A stretch of DNA of 64,000 bases from JAPKYZ01 sp033763835. GTDB taxonomy: Bacteria > Acidobacteriota > Terriglobia > Bryobacterales > Bryobacteraceae. Location of the stretch: NCBI GenBank assembly GCA_033763835.1, contig JANRJS010000028.1, forward strand, positions 77,074-141,073, written 5' to 3'. The notes beneath the pieces were generated by a model, which searched no databases, was not told the origin of the DNA, and was given only the letters and a program-made list of their open reading frames with translations. The translations under genes were made by a program, and so were the position numbers. Shown piece by piece: positions 26,655 to 35,438 of the stretch. Each line of letters begins with the position of its first letter. The stretch's first letter is position 1.

Positions 26655-29146
26655 TGTTCGAGTTCCTTCTGTAACTCGGCGAGTAACTGCAAGGCTTCGA
26701 TCGGCCTAAGTTCGTCGAGCTTCAAGGCTCGGATGCGCGACGCCAGGTCGCCACGTACCGGCTCGAATAGCTGGATTTGCACGGGACCGCCGCCCGCCTC
26801 CTCGCTTACCCGCCGATCGGTTCGCTCATGCAGAGCGAGAATTTCTTTCGCGCGATCGATTACCTCGACGGGCAGTGCAGCGAGACGCGCCACTTCAATG
26901 CCGTAGCTTTTGTCGGCGGCTCCGGGTTCGACGCGACGCAGAAATACGATTTGATCGCCCGATTCTTTCACCGTGACCCGCAGGTTCCGTACACCGGGTA
27001 GGGACTCAGAGAGAGCCGTGAGTTCGTGATAGTGCGTCGCGAACAGCGTCTTCGCGCGGATGTTCGAGTGGATGTATTCGAGTACCGCCCACGCGATGGC
27101 GAGACCGTCGTAAGTGGAGGTACCGCGCCCGATTTCGTCGAGCACGATCAAGCTACGCTCCGTGGCCGAGTTCAAAATGAGCGCCGTCTCGGTCATCTCC
27201 ATCATGAAGGTAGAGCGTCCGCGCGACAGGTTATCCGAAGCCCCGACCCGGGTAAACACGCGATCGACGATGGGCAAATGCGCTTCTGCGGCGGGTACGA
27301 AGCTACCCGTCTGCGCCAAGATTGCCACCAACGCCGCTTGCCGCAAGTACGTCGACTTACCACCCATATTGGGGCCGGTGACGATGGCGACATACTGCGC
27401 GGAATCGAGATACACATCGTTGGGAGTGAATAACTGCGCGTCGCGCTCGGCCATCGCCTCGATGACGGGATGGCGCCCGCCCACAATCCGGAGCGAACCG
27501 TCTTCGGAAAATCGGGGCCGCACATAGCGCTTCTCGGCGGCTAACTCCGCGAGCGCCGTCGCGACGTCGATCCCGGCGACTTCGGCGGCGGTGGCCTTCA
27601 CCCGGTCCGCTTGCGCCGCGACGGTCTCGCAAAGCTCCGTAAAGAGTTGTTTCTCGATCGCCAGAATCCGCTCTTGGGCTTCGAGAATTTTAACTTCGAG
27701 TTCCTTTAGTTCGGGCGTGGTGAAGCGTTCGGCGTTCACCAGCGTTTGCTTGCGCTCGTAATCGGCGGGAGCGAGAGGCAGGTTCGGCTTCGAGATCTCG
27801 ATGTAGTAACCGAAGATGTTGTTGAACCGGACCTTCAGCGATTGAATTCCCGTGCGTTGCCGCTCACGCTGTTCGATCGCGGCGATGTATTGCTTGGCAT
27901 TGGTTTGTACGTCCCGCAGTTCGTCGAGCGCCGGATCGCGGCCCGGCCGGATGGCGCCACCGTCGGCCAAGGTTGCGGGCGGTTCCTCCGAGATTGTCGA
28001 AGAGACCTTCTCGTGTAAGTCGGCGAGTAAGTCGGTCACTCCCTTAAGCGCTGCTAACTCGCCCAACGACCGCCCAAATCCGAGTAAGTCGCGGGCGGTT
28101 GCCGTTCCTAAAGTAATTTTGGCGAGCAGGCGCTCCAGGTCGAGGATCTTGGCCAGGGTTTTTCGAATCGCCGCGCGTTCCACCACCGCGCCCGCCATCG
28201 CCTCGACGGCGTCCAAGCGTTCCTCGATCTCCGCGCGATCGATCGAGGGAGCCAGCAATCGCCGTCGCAACAATCGCGCTCCCATGCCCGTTAGCGTGCG
28301 GTCGATCGTCGAAAGCAGCGTCGCCGCGCGCGCCGCCTTATCTTCGGCAAAGAGCGGTTCGACTAGTTCCAGATTGCGCACCGTGGCGGGATCGAGAATC
28401 ATCGCCCGTTCCCGGTCGAACCATGCCGGGCGGTCGAGATGCGCGAGCGCCGCCCGCTGAGTCTCGCGCAAGTAATGCAGAATTGCGCCCGCCGCGCCCA
28501 CCGCAAGAGTTCGTCCGCCGAGTCCGCAGCCGTCGAGCGTGAGTAGGCGGAAATGCTCGCGCAGCGTACGGTCGCCATAATCGGAGTCGAACGCCCACTC
28601 TTCAACGGGCGGTTGGCCGGGACGCAAGACCTCGCGCGCACCGGCGGCCTCGATCAGAGCCACAGCTTCCGCCGCCGCGAGTTCCGTCGCCCGAAATTCG
28701 CCGGTCGAGATATCTGCGAAGGCGACCCCCGAGCGGTGGCCGCGAGTCACCACTGCGGCGAGCCAGTTGTTCTCGCCCGCCTTAAGCAGACCCGCTTCCG
28801 TCGCCGTACCGGGAGTCACGATCCGCGTCAATTCCCGCCGGACTAACTTCTTACCCGGCGAAGGCGCTTCCATCTGGTCGCAAAGCGCGACGCGATATCC
28901 CTTTTCGACTAATCGCGCGATGTAACCTTCGGCGGCGTGGTACGGCACCCCGCACATCGGAACCGGCGCGCCCTTTTCCTTATTGCGCGCAGTAAGTGTA
29001 ATTTCGAGTTCCCGCGCGGCGGTAACCGCGTCGTCGTAGAAAAGCTCGTAAAAATCGCCCAGCCGGAACATTAGTAACGCGTGCGGAACGCGCTCCTTAA
29101 CGGCGTGATACTGCCGCATCAGCGGCGTCGTGGGCGATTCCGTCAC
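26651..29146 (-). CDS. mutS: DNA mismatch repair protein MutS
   Basis: An 831-residue mismatch-recognition ATPase. The mismatch-binding loop motif is RLGDFYELFYDDA (residues ~28-40), the MutS Phe-X-Glu equivalent. The ATPase has Walker A GPNMGGKSTYLRQ near 591, LSRGRSTFMMEM, the Walker B LIVLDEIGRGTSTYDG, and the late FATHYHELTAL. Length is slightly under the E. coli protein (853). It starts with GTG directly after the gdh stop and overlaps anmK, making a gdh-mutS-anmK minus-strand unit. No mutL is in the window. Confidence 0.97.
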   Translation of the reverse strand: MTESPTTPLMRQYHAVKERVPHALLMFRLGDFYELFYDDAVTAARELEITLTARNKEKGAPVPMCGVPYHAAEGYIARLVEKGYRVALCDQMEAPSPGKKLVRRELTRIVTPGTATEAGLLKAGENNWLAAVVTRGHRSGVAFADISTGEFRATELAAAEAVALIEAAGAREVLRPGQPPVEEWAFDSDYGDRTLREHFRLLTLDGCGLGGRTLAVGAAGAILHYLRETQRAALAHLDRPAWFDRERAMILDPATVRNLELVEPLFAEDKAARAATLLSTIDRTLTGMGARLLRRRLLAPSIDRAEIEERLDAVEAMAGAVVERAAIRKTLAKILDLERLLAKITLGTATARDLLGFGRSLGELAALKGVTDLLADLHEKVSSTISEEPPATLADGGAIRPGRDPALDELRDVQTNAKQYIAAIEQRERQRTGIQSLKVRFNNIFGYYIEISKPNLPLAPADYERKQTLVNAERFTTPELKELEVKILEAQERILAIEKQLFTELCETVAAQADRVKATAAEVAGIDVATALAELAAEKRYVRPRFSEDGSLRIVGGRHPVIEAMAERDAQLFTPNDVYLDSAQYVAIVTGPNMGGKSTYLRQAALVAILAQTGSFVPAAEAHLPIVDRVFTRVGASDNLSRGRSTFMMEMTETALILNSATERSLIVLDEIGRGTSTYDGLAIAWAVLEYIHSNIRAKTLFATHYHELTALSESLPGVRNLRVTVKESGDQIVFLRRVEPGAADKSYGIEVARLAALPVEVIDRAKEILALHERTDRRVSEEAGGGPVQIQLFEPVRGDLASRIRALKLDELRPIEALQLLAELQKELEQ

Positions 29147-30433
29147 TTAGGCGTACAACCCGCGCAGCTTGATGGCGTGCACCACGCGTTCGAGCGCCAG
29201 CATGTATGCCGCCGTGCGATTGTCCACCTTCTTATCGGACGCGTAGGCGGCCACATCGCGGAAGCTCGACACCATCACTTCTTGGAGCCGGTTATTCACT
29301 TCGGACTCGGTCCAGAAGTAACCTTGCCGGTCCTGCACCCACTCGAAGTAACTCACCGTAACTCCGCCCGCGTTGGCCAGAATATCGGGGATCACAAACA
29401 CCCCGTTCGCCTTAAGTACGGGGTCGGCTTCGGCGGTCGCCGGGCCGTTGGCGCCCTCGCAGATCACTTTCGCTTTCACTAAGTGGGCGTTCTTCGAAGT
29501 GATTACGTTTTCCCGCGCGGCGGGCAATAACACGTCGCAGTCCTGAAAAAGCGCCGTCTCACGGTCGATATCTTCCCCGCCCGCGAAGCCGGAAATCGAA
29601 CCCGTCTCGCGGCGATGCTTCATTAACGCCTCGATATCCAGGCCGTGACTGTTATACACGGCGGCGTCCCATTCGATGATCGAGACGATCTTGTACCCTT
29701 CGCGCGCCATCAGCTTCGCCGCCATGCCGCCGACGTTGCCGAAACCCTGAATCACGATGCGGGCCGCGGATGGATCGACCCCGAGACGCTTCATCGCCTC
29801 GCGAGTCACGTACAGACAGCCGCGGCCTGTCGCCTCGCTCCGTCCTTGCGATCCGCCTAGCGCGAGCGGCTTACCCGTCACAACCGCCGTTGTCGCCTGG
29901 CGCTTATGCATCGAGTAAGTGTCCATGATCCACGCCATGGTCTGATCGTTGGTGTTCACATCGGGCGCGGGGATGTCGATTTCGGGTCCGATGAAATCGA
30001 TCAAGTCCGCCGTGTAGCGCCGGGTGATTCGTTCCAGTTCGTTGCGCGAAAGAATTTCGGGATCGCAGATCACGCCGCCTTTGCCGCCGCCGTAAGGAAT
30101 GTTCACCACGGCGCACTTCCAAGTCATCCAGGACGCGAGCGCGCGCACTTCGTCGAGCGTCACGTCTTTCGCGTACCGGATGCCGCCTTTGGCCGGGCCC
30201 CGCGCGATCGAATGTTGCACGCGATAGCCGGTAAACACTTCGATCCGCCCGTCGTCGAGCATCACGGGAATGTACACGGTGACCTCGCGCGTCGGCGTCC
30301 GCAGTACCTTTTGCATGCCGTCGTCCAGCTTCAGCGCCGCCGCCGCCAGATCGAATCTCGCCTCCGCCGCGAGTCGCGGATTCAACTCCCGCTCGAACGC
30401 CGCGTCGCGCTCCGGCGTTTCCAGTTCTGCCAT
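29147..30433 (-). CDS. Glu/Leu/Phe/Val dehydrogenase (glutamate dehydrogenase type)
   Basis: A 428-residue NAD(P)-dependent dehydrogenase interconverting glutamate and 2-oxoglutarate plus ammonia, judged by family. Motifs are HSIARGPAKGGIRYAKDVTL, MTWKCAVVNIPYGGGKGGV (with the catalytic Lys region), APDVNTNDQTMAWIMDTYS, and the Rossmann RIVIQGFGNVGGMAAKLM. The length fits the hexameric bacterial GDH group. It starts at an ATG 26 bases from the divergent M14-like gene and directly abuts mutS. Cofactor preference cannot be read with confidence. Confidence 0.95.
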   Translation of the reverse strand: MAELETPERDAAFERELNPRLAAEARFDLAAAALKLDDGMQKVLRTPTREVTVYIPVMLDDGRIEVFTGYRVQHSIARGPAKGGIRYAKDVTLDEVRALASWMTWKCAVVNIPYGGGKGGVICDPEILSRNELERITRRYTADLIDFIGPEIDIPAPDVNTNDQTMAWIMDTYSMHKRQATTAVVTGKPLALGGSQGRSEATGRGCLYVTREAMKRLGVDPSAARIVIQGFGNVGGMAAKLMAREGYKIVSIIEWDAAVYNSHGLDIEALMKHRRETGSISGFAGGEDIDRETALFQDCDVLLPAARENVITSKNAHLVKAKVICEGANGPATAEADPVLKANGVFVIPDILANAGGVTVSYFEWVQDRQGYFWTESEVNNRLQEVMVSSFRDVAAYASDKKVDNRTAAYMLALERVVHAIKLRGLYA

Positions 30434-30459
30434 GATGAGGGTGCCTTTCCCGTTCGATT

Positions 30460-31179
30460 ATGCCATCCACCGTTTCGCTTGCCCGGCGCGATTTTCTGGC
30501 CGCCGGAATCTGGCCGTTATCGAAGAACACCGTGTCGATGGCGGGAATCCGGTTCCGCGTGGAGCGTCACGGCTCCGCCCCGGCGCGCTACCTGCAAGTC
30601 CATGGCGACGAGACCACCGCTCGCGACGTTCTGCGCGAAGCGGCGCCCGCCGGAACGAGTTTCTTCGTCGAAAGCGCGACACGCATGGTGACTATCGGAG
30701 CTGGGCGCATCGACCCGAATCGTATGTTCTCGCGCCTTGGCGCGGAGACGAATCTGCGCCGCTTGAATCCCAAGTGGAGCGAGGCGCAAGTGGCGAACGC
30801 GCTGCTTGCGCTCGACCGGGATCGCGAGAAATTACTGCGGGCGTTGCTGCCGCGCAAGGGCGCCCTCCTGGTCTCGCTGCACAACAACAGTGAGCGTTAC
30901 ACCATCGAGACGGAAGCCCCCATTAGCCAGAAAGTCGTACGCACGCACACCTTCACCCCGCACGAGTTCCTGCTGGCCACATCGCCGCTCGACTTCGGCA
31001 AGCTGGAACAATCGGGCTTTAATTGCGTATTGCAGTCTAATGCCACCGGTCCGGATGACGGTTCGTTGTCGCGTCTTTGCGCCTCGCGCGGGATCCGTTA
31101 CATCAATATCGAAGCGCGCCTGGGTTCGAGCGGACCTCAGCGAGCCATGCTCGATTGGGTGGTTAAGAATCTGAGTTAG
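30460..31179 (+). CDS. Putative M14-like zinc carboxypeptidase/amidase
   Basis: A 239-residue protein not obviously annotated by whole-length resemblance. The spacing of charged residues resembles M14 or AstE-type metallopeptidases: HGDE (His48, Glu51) as the first zinc pair, IDPNRMF (Asn87, Arg88) like the DLNR-F substrate-binding motif, LHNN with His141 as third ligand, and NIEARLG with Glu218 as the catalytic acid. The N-terminus has an ARRDFLAAG stretch resembling a Tat leader, but it lacks a long hydrophobic core. A second start at Met27 would remove it. The substrate could be a murein peptide; this is a guess. Confidence 0.55.
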   Translation: MPSTVSLARRDFLAAGIWPLSKNTVSMAGIRFRVERHGSAPARYLQVHGDETTARDVLREAAPAGTSFFVESATRMVTIGAGRIDPNRMFSRLGAETNLRRLNPKWSEAQVANALLALDRDREKLLRALLPRKGALLVSLHNNSERYTIETEAPISQKVVRTHTFTPHEFLLATSPLDFGKLEQSGFNCVLQSNATGPDDGSLSRLCASRGIRYINIEARLGSSGPQRAMLDWVVKNLS

Positions 31180-31190
31180 AGGAGCTATCG

Positions 31191-33098
31191 ATGAAGTTCA
31201 CGCTTATCCCGGTACTGGCCGCCGCCGCTTACGCCGCCGATCCGCCGTTGATACCGCGCGAGTTGCTGTTCGGCGATCCCGAGCGCGCCGCGCCTACCAT
31301 TTCGCCCGACGGCAAGAAAATCGCGTATCTTGCGCCTTACAACGGCAAGCGGAATGTGTGGGTCAAGACGATCGGCAAGAACGACGATCGCGCCATCACC
31401 AACGACACCAAACGCGGCATTTCGATTTTCTTCTGGCAGCAGGATTCGCAACATACTTTGCACTTGCAGGATTCGGGCGGCGACGAGAATTTTCACGTCT
31501 TCCAGACCGACATCGATAGCAAGTCCACCAAGGACCTCACCCCCGAGGCGGGCGCGCGGGCCGGCGTCGTCGCTACCAGCGCGAAGTACCCCAACCAAAT
31601 GTTGGTCTCGATGAACAAGCGCAACAAGCAATTGTTCGACGTATATCGGGTGGACCTGAAGACCGGTGAACTGGCGCTGGAGATCGAGAACCCGGGCGAC
31701 GTACTGAATTGGACCGCCGACAACGACATGCAGATCCGCGCGGCGGATGCGATGGCCGGAATGGTACAGGAGTCGCGAGTACGAGCCGACGCGAAAAGTC
31801 CGTGGAAGGTGCTGCGCAAGCAATCGCTCGACGAGACCAACGGCGGAATTGTTGGATTTAGTCCCGACAACAAATCGGCGTGGATGATTTCGAGCGTTGG
31901 GGCCAATGCCGCGCGATTGGTCGAAGTGGACTTGGCCACCGACAAGGAGAAAGTGGTCGCCGAGGATCCGAACTACGACATCTCCGGCGCGATCACGCAT
32001 CCCACCAAGAACACCTTGGAGGCCGTTTCCTTTACCCGCGCGAAGACCGAGTGGCAGTTTTTCGACAAGGCTCTCGAAGCCGACTATAACTTCTTGAAGT
32101 CGAAGCTCGGCGAGGGAGTTTCCATCGGCAGCCGCTCGAACGACGACAAGAGTTGGATTGTCACGGTATCCTCCGCGCCTCGCCCCGCCGAGTATCACAT
32201 TTACGACCGCGCCAATAAGAAGCTGGAGTTTCTGTATGCCGCGCGGCCTAAGTTGAAGGACTACAAGTTGGCCGAGATGCAGCCCATCTCGTTCCCCGCC
32301 CGCGACGGACTTACGATCCACGGCTATCTCACCATGCCGATCGGCGTCGCGAAAAGCGCCCCGACGGTGATGTTGGTGCATGGCGGACCCTGGGCCCGCG
32401 ATAACTATGGATACTCCGGATTGGTGCAGCTACTCGCCAATCGGGGTTATGCGGTTTTGCAGGTGAATTTCCGCGGCTCCACGGGTTACGGCAAGAAGTT
32501 TTTGAACGCGGGCGACAAAGAATGGGCGGCGAAGATGCACGACGATTTGCTCGACGCCAAAACTTGGGCGGTAAAGCAGGGGTACGCCGACGCCAAAAAG
32601 TTCGCCATTATGGGCGGCAGCTATGGCGGCTACGCGACGCTCGTCGGGCTGACATTCACTCCCGAAGAGTTCACGTGCGGCGTGGATATCGTCGGACCGT
32701 CGAACATCGTCACGCTGCTCAAGTCCATCCCGCCGTACTGGGCGCCGATGATCGCCATGTTCGATAAGCGCGTCGGATCGCTGACGAAGGAAGAGGATTT
32801 CCTGCGCTCGCGCTCGCCGCTGTTCAAGGCGGACCGCATCACGAAGCCGCTGCTGATTGGGCAGGGCGCGAACGATCCGCGCGTGAAGCAGGCGGAGAGC
32901 GATCAAATCGTGAAAGCGATGCGGGATTCGGAAAAACCGGTGGAATACATCGTGTTTCCGAACGAGGGTCACGGGTTCGCGAATCCGGAGAATAATTTGC
33001 GCTTCTTCGCGGCGACCGAGAGTTTCCTCGCGAAGCATTTGGGCGGACGCGCGGAGCCCCCAAGCGCGGCACACGACTGGAAGTCGTTTCTAAAGTGA
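31191..33098 (+). CDS. S9 family prolyl oligopeptidase-type serine peptidase
   Basis: A 635-residue secreted or periplasmic peptidase with a short signal peptide (KFTLIPVLAAAAYAADP). An N-terminal beta-propeller region (about 25-370, with SPDGKKIAYL-type WD40-like motifs) covers a C-terminal alpha/beta hydrolase domain. The nucleophile is Ser477 in GGSYGGY, with Asp562 (GANDPRV) and His594 (EGHGF) completing the triad. The oxyanion-region HGGPWARD is also visible. The start has a strong GAGGAG site and lies 11 bases after the M14-like gene, so the two probably form an operon for peptide breakdown. Confidence 0.94.
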   Translation: MKFTLIPVLAAAAYAADPPLIPRELLFGDPERAAPTISPDGKKIAYLAPYNGKRNVWVKTIGKNDDRAITNDTKRGISIFFWQQDSQHTLHLQDSGGDENFHVFQTDIDSKSTKDLTPEAGARAGVVATSAKYPNQMLVSMNKRNKQLFDVYRVDLKTGELALEIENPGDVLNWTADNDMQIRAADAMAGMVQESRVRADAKSPWKVLRKQSLDETNGGIVGFSPDNKSAWMISSVGANAARLVEVDLATDKEKVVAEDPNYDISGAITHPTKNTLEAVSFTRAKTEWQFFDKALEADYNFLKSKLGEGVSIGSRSNDDKSWIVTVSSAPRPAEYHIYDRANKKLEFLYAARPKLKDYKLAEMQPISFPARDGLTIHGYLTMPIGVAKSAPTVMLVHGGPWARDNYGYSGLVQLLANRGYAVLQVNFRGSTGYGKKFLNAGDKEWAAKMHDDLLDAKTWAVKQGYADAKKFAIMGGSYGGYATLVGLTFTPEEFTCGVDIVGPSNIVTLLKSIPPYWAPMIAMFDKRVGSLTKEEDFLRSRSPLFKADRITKPLLIGQGANDPRVKQAESDQIVKAMRDSEKPVEYIVFPNEGHGFANPENNLRFFAATESFLAKHLGGRAEPPSAAHDWKSFLK

Positions 33099-33128
33099 CT
33101 GGAAAGCGTTTTTGAAGTAGTTCGCCCA

Positions 33129-33172
33129 GCGCACAGGCTGGGCGCCACAAGCGCCCAGTCCGTTGTGCGCGG
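33129..33172. repeat. REP-like nested hairpin, copy 2
   Basis: The outer stem is GCGCACA (33129-33135) with TGTGCGC (33164-33170). The inner stem is CTGGGCG (33138-33144) with CGCCCAG (33152-33158). The right end is identical over 15 bases to the element after cysS at 10545-10559. It lies between the convergent peptidase and isomerase-like genes and could also block read-through in both directions, though no U-tract follows. Confidence 0.55.
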
Positions 33173-33176
33173 TCCT

Positions 33177-34061
33177 TTAAACGAAGGCCCGGCGCAACAC
33201 AGCGTAGCTCTTGGGTACCGCCGTCGCCGGGTCTTCTTTTCCTTCCATTTCGAGCGACACCCAACCGCGAAAATTCGCCTTCGCAAAAATCTTCGCGATG
33301 CGCGGAAAGTCCGGTTCAAGCGTGTACCATTCGCCGCCGCCGTAGTAAGTCTTCGCCTGCACGATAGAAGCGTGCGGCGCGAGCTTCTCCAACTCGGGAT
33401 AGGGATCGCCGGGGAAGTTTCCCGTATCGACGTTCAATCCGAGCCACGGGGAATTCACTCGCCGCCAAATGGCGAGTAGGTTTTCGGTCTTCGTCGTAAG
33501 TCCCCAGTGATTCTCGAGCGCCATCACCACACCCGCTTTTTCGGCGTGCGGCAAGCAGGCTTCGATCGATCCCACGCACCAATCGAGCGCGTCTTTCTCC
33601 GAGTAACCGGGGAGCGGCGGCTCGTCGCCCTTCACCTTCATCAGGTCGTCGAAACTCTTGATGGTCTTCCATCGCCCGGAGTTTAGACGGATCGCGGGAA
33701 TCCCGAGCGTCGAGGCGAGATCGATGCAATGCTTGGTGTGCTCGACGTTCTTGCGCCGCTCTTCGGGATCGGGCGAAACGAAATCCTGGTGGATCGAAAG
33801 CATCGGCATCGCGAGGCCTGCGCGCCAAGCCGCTTTCTTTAGCCGGTTCAGGTAGGCCGGTTCTTCGCTGTCGAACTGTCTATGCAGCAACTCGACACCG
33901 TCGAATCCGGTCTCCGCCGCATGCTCGATGACCTTGTCGATGGGGTACTTCGGCGTCTTGAAGTGCCAGTAAGAATAAGTGGAAACGGCGAGTCGAACGC
34001 GCGGCGCGCCGAGCAAAGGCGAGGCGGCGAGCAGCGGAAAAACGCGGCGAGTTAGTTTCAT
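33177..34061 (-). CDS. Sugar phosphate isomerase/epimerase family protein
   Basis: A 294-residue TIM-barrel protein of the AP-endonuclease-2/xylose-isomerase-like group. The N-terminus KLTRRVFPLLAASPLLGAP looks like a Tat or Sec leader, so it may be exported. The barrel starts LAVSTYSYWHF and continues with GFDGVELLHRQ, MLSIHQDFVSPDPEERRKN, PAIRLNSG, VVMALENHWG (probable metal-binding Glu), LGLNVDTGNFPGD and GWVSLEMEG. The sugar substrate is unknown. Its stop abuts the convergent intergenic hairpin, and its start directly follows the ppa stop, suggesting a ppa-isomerase transcript. Confidence 0.88.
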   Translation of the reverse strand: MKLTRRVFPLLAASPLLGAPRVRLAVSTYSYWHFKTPKYPIDKVIEHAAETGFDGVELLHRQFDSEEPAYLNRLKKAAWRAGLAMPMLSIHQDFVSPDPEERRKNVEHTKHCIDLASTLGIPAIRLNSGRWKTIKSFDDLMKVKGDEPPLPGYSEKDALDWCVGSIEACLPHAEKAGVVMALENHWGLTTKTENLLAIWRRVNSPWLGLNVDTGNFPGDPYPELEKLAPHASIVQAKTYYGGGEWYTLEPDFPRIAKIFAKANFRGWVSLEMEGKEDPATAVPKSYAVLRRAFV

Positions 34062-34616
34062 CTAGAGGTTCGCCTCCGTGTTCACGAGCTTCGACTCGAG
34101 ATACCGCTGGCGGCTCTCGGTGACGAATCGCCGCGCTTCCGCCGGTCCACCCCAGCCTTGGCTCACGATTCGGACGCCCTGCAGTTCCTTGTAGATCTCG
34201 AAAAAGTGCTCGATTTCGCGGCGCACGTGCGGGAAGATTTGATCGATCGTGTGGATCTCGTCGTAGCGTGGATTCCGCACGGGGACCGCTAGAATCTTCT
34301 GATCGCCCTGTTGGTTGTCGGTCATATTGAGCACGCCGACCGGCCGGACGATCATCATACAGCCGGTGAAACTCGGCTCCTGCACCAGACACAACACGTC
34401 GAGCGGGTCGTTATCTTCGGCGAGCGTACCGGGCACGAATCCGTAATCGCCCGGATAGTGCATCGGCGAATACAAAGCGCGATCCAGACGGAACAAATCG
34501 ACCTCGGCGTCGTACTCGTATTTATTCGAGGAGTTCATCGGGATCTCGACGATCTGCCGGACTACTTCCGGCGACTCTGGACCCGGATCGATATCGTAAA
34601 GCTTGACGGCGCGCAC
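34062..34616 (-). CDS. ppa: Inorganic pyrophosphatase
   Basis: A 184-residue family I soluble pyrophosphatase that hydrolyses PPi to phosphate and drives biosynthetic reactions. Signature elements are EIPMNSSNKYEYD, MHYPGDYGFVPGTLAEDNDPLDVLCLV (metal-binding acids) and KILAVPVRNPRYDEIHTIDQI. It begins with a GTG. The C-terminal region contains ELQGVRIVSQGWGG. It is adjacent to a sugar-isomerase-like gene on the same strand and divergent from a secreted-protein gene 18 bases away. Confidence 0.97.
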   Translation of the reverse strand: MRAVKLYDIDPGPESPEVVRQIVEIPMNSSNKYEYDAEVDLFRLDRALYSPMHYPGDYGFVPGTLAEDNDPLDVLCLVQEPSFTGCMMIVRPVGVLNMTDNQQGDQKILAVPVRNPRYDEIHTIDQIFPHVRREIEHFFEIYKELQGVRIVSQGWGGPAEARRFVTESRQRYLESKLVNTEANL

Positions 34617-34634
34617 GAAACTGAGGGTAGCAAA

Positions 34635-35438
34635 ATGACCGTTCTCGTCTTGGCGATGTCAGCCGCCGATCCCACGGTGGAGACGATCCTCGAGAAGCTC
34701 ACCGAAAACCAGACGCGCGCGCACGATCTGCGGCGCCAGATCGTCTACCGCCAGGACATCCTTACCCGGATGCACGGCGGCGACAACAAGCTGAAGCGCG
34801 AGGAGAAGTACGAGTATCTGGTTGTGCCCACCGAAAAATCGTTCGACCGCAAACTCGTGAATTTCGCCGGCAAGTACGAACGGCATGGGCGCTTTATGAT
34901 TTACGACCGGCCCGAGTACCAGTATCAAGACATCGACATCGATGGGAGCGTCATTAGCGAGATCACGGAGGACTGGACGGGCGACAAAGAGTCGCGCGAC
35001 GGAATGTCCGACGACCTGTTTCCTCTCACCCGGGAGAAGCAAAAGCACTACGACTTCTCGCTGGGCGGAGCCGAGACCTATCAGGGGCGAACGGTTTGGA
35101 AGATCGCGTACAAGCCTAAGAAAGACGAAGATTTCGAGAAGTGGTGGGCGGGCGAGGCGCTGGTGGATCGCGAGCAGTTCCAGCCCGTGCTCATCACGTC
35201 GCACCAATCGAAAGGTGTCCCGATGGCGGTGAAGGTGCTGCTTGGCACCGATATCCGCAAGATGGGGTTTAAGGTGAACTACCGCGATTTCGGCGACGGC
35301 TTGTGGTTCCCGGAAAAGTACGGCGGCGAACTCGACGTGCGGGTGCTGTTCGGCTACCGGCGCAAGATTTCGATTTCGATGGTGAACTCCGACGTGAAGC
35401 GGGCGAAGGCGGAGTCTACCATCAAATATGACCCGTAG
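34635..35438 (+). CDS. Secreted hypothetical protein, outer-membrane lipoprotein-sorting-like
   Basis: A 267-residue protein with a short hydrophobic start (MTVLVLAMSAADP) that could be a minimal signal peptide. The rest is beta-rich and charged (KLKREEKYEYLVVPTEKSF, GRTVWKIAYKPKKDEDFEKWW, GEALVDREQFQPVLITSH), resembling LolA/LolB-type outer-membrane lipoprotein carrier folds, though I cannot prove membership. The start at 34635 is supported by GAGGG eight bases upstream; a longer open frame runs back across ppa and is a shadow. It overlaps the next gene by 11 bases. Confidence 0.65.
   Translation: MTVLVLAMSAADPTVETILEKLTENQTRAHDLRRQIVYRQDILTRMHGGDNKLKREEKYEYLVVPTEKSFDRKLVNFAGKYERHGRFMIYDRPEYQYQDIDIDGSVISEITEDWTGDKESRDGMSDDLFPLTREKQKHYDFSLGGAETYQGRTVWKIAYKPKKDEDFEKWWAGEALVDREQFQPVLITSHQSKGVPMAVKVLLGTDIRKMGFKVNYRDFGDGLWFPEKYGGELDVRVLFGYRRKISISMVNSDVKRAKAESTIKYDP

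Noticed and set aside
34311..34634. N-terminal extension of the secreted protein gene across ppa
   Set aside because: Runs antisense through ppa; the ATG at 34635 has a good ribosome site and a signal-like start.
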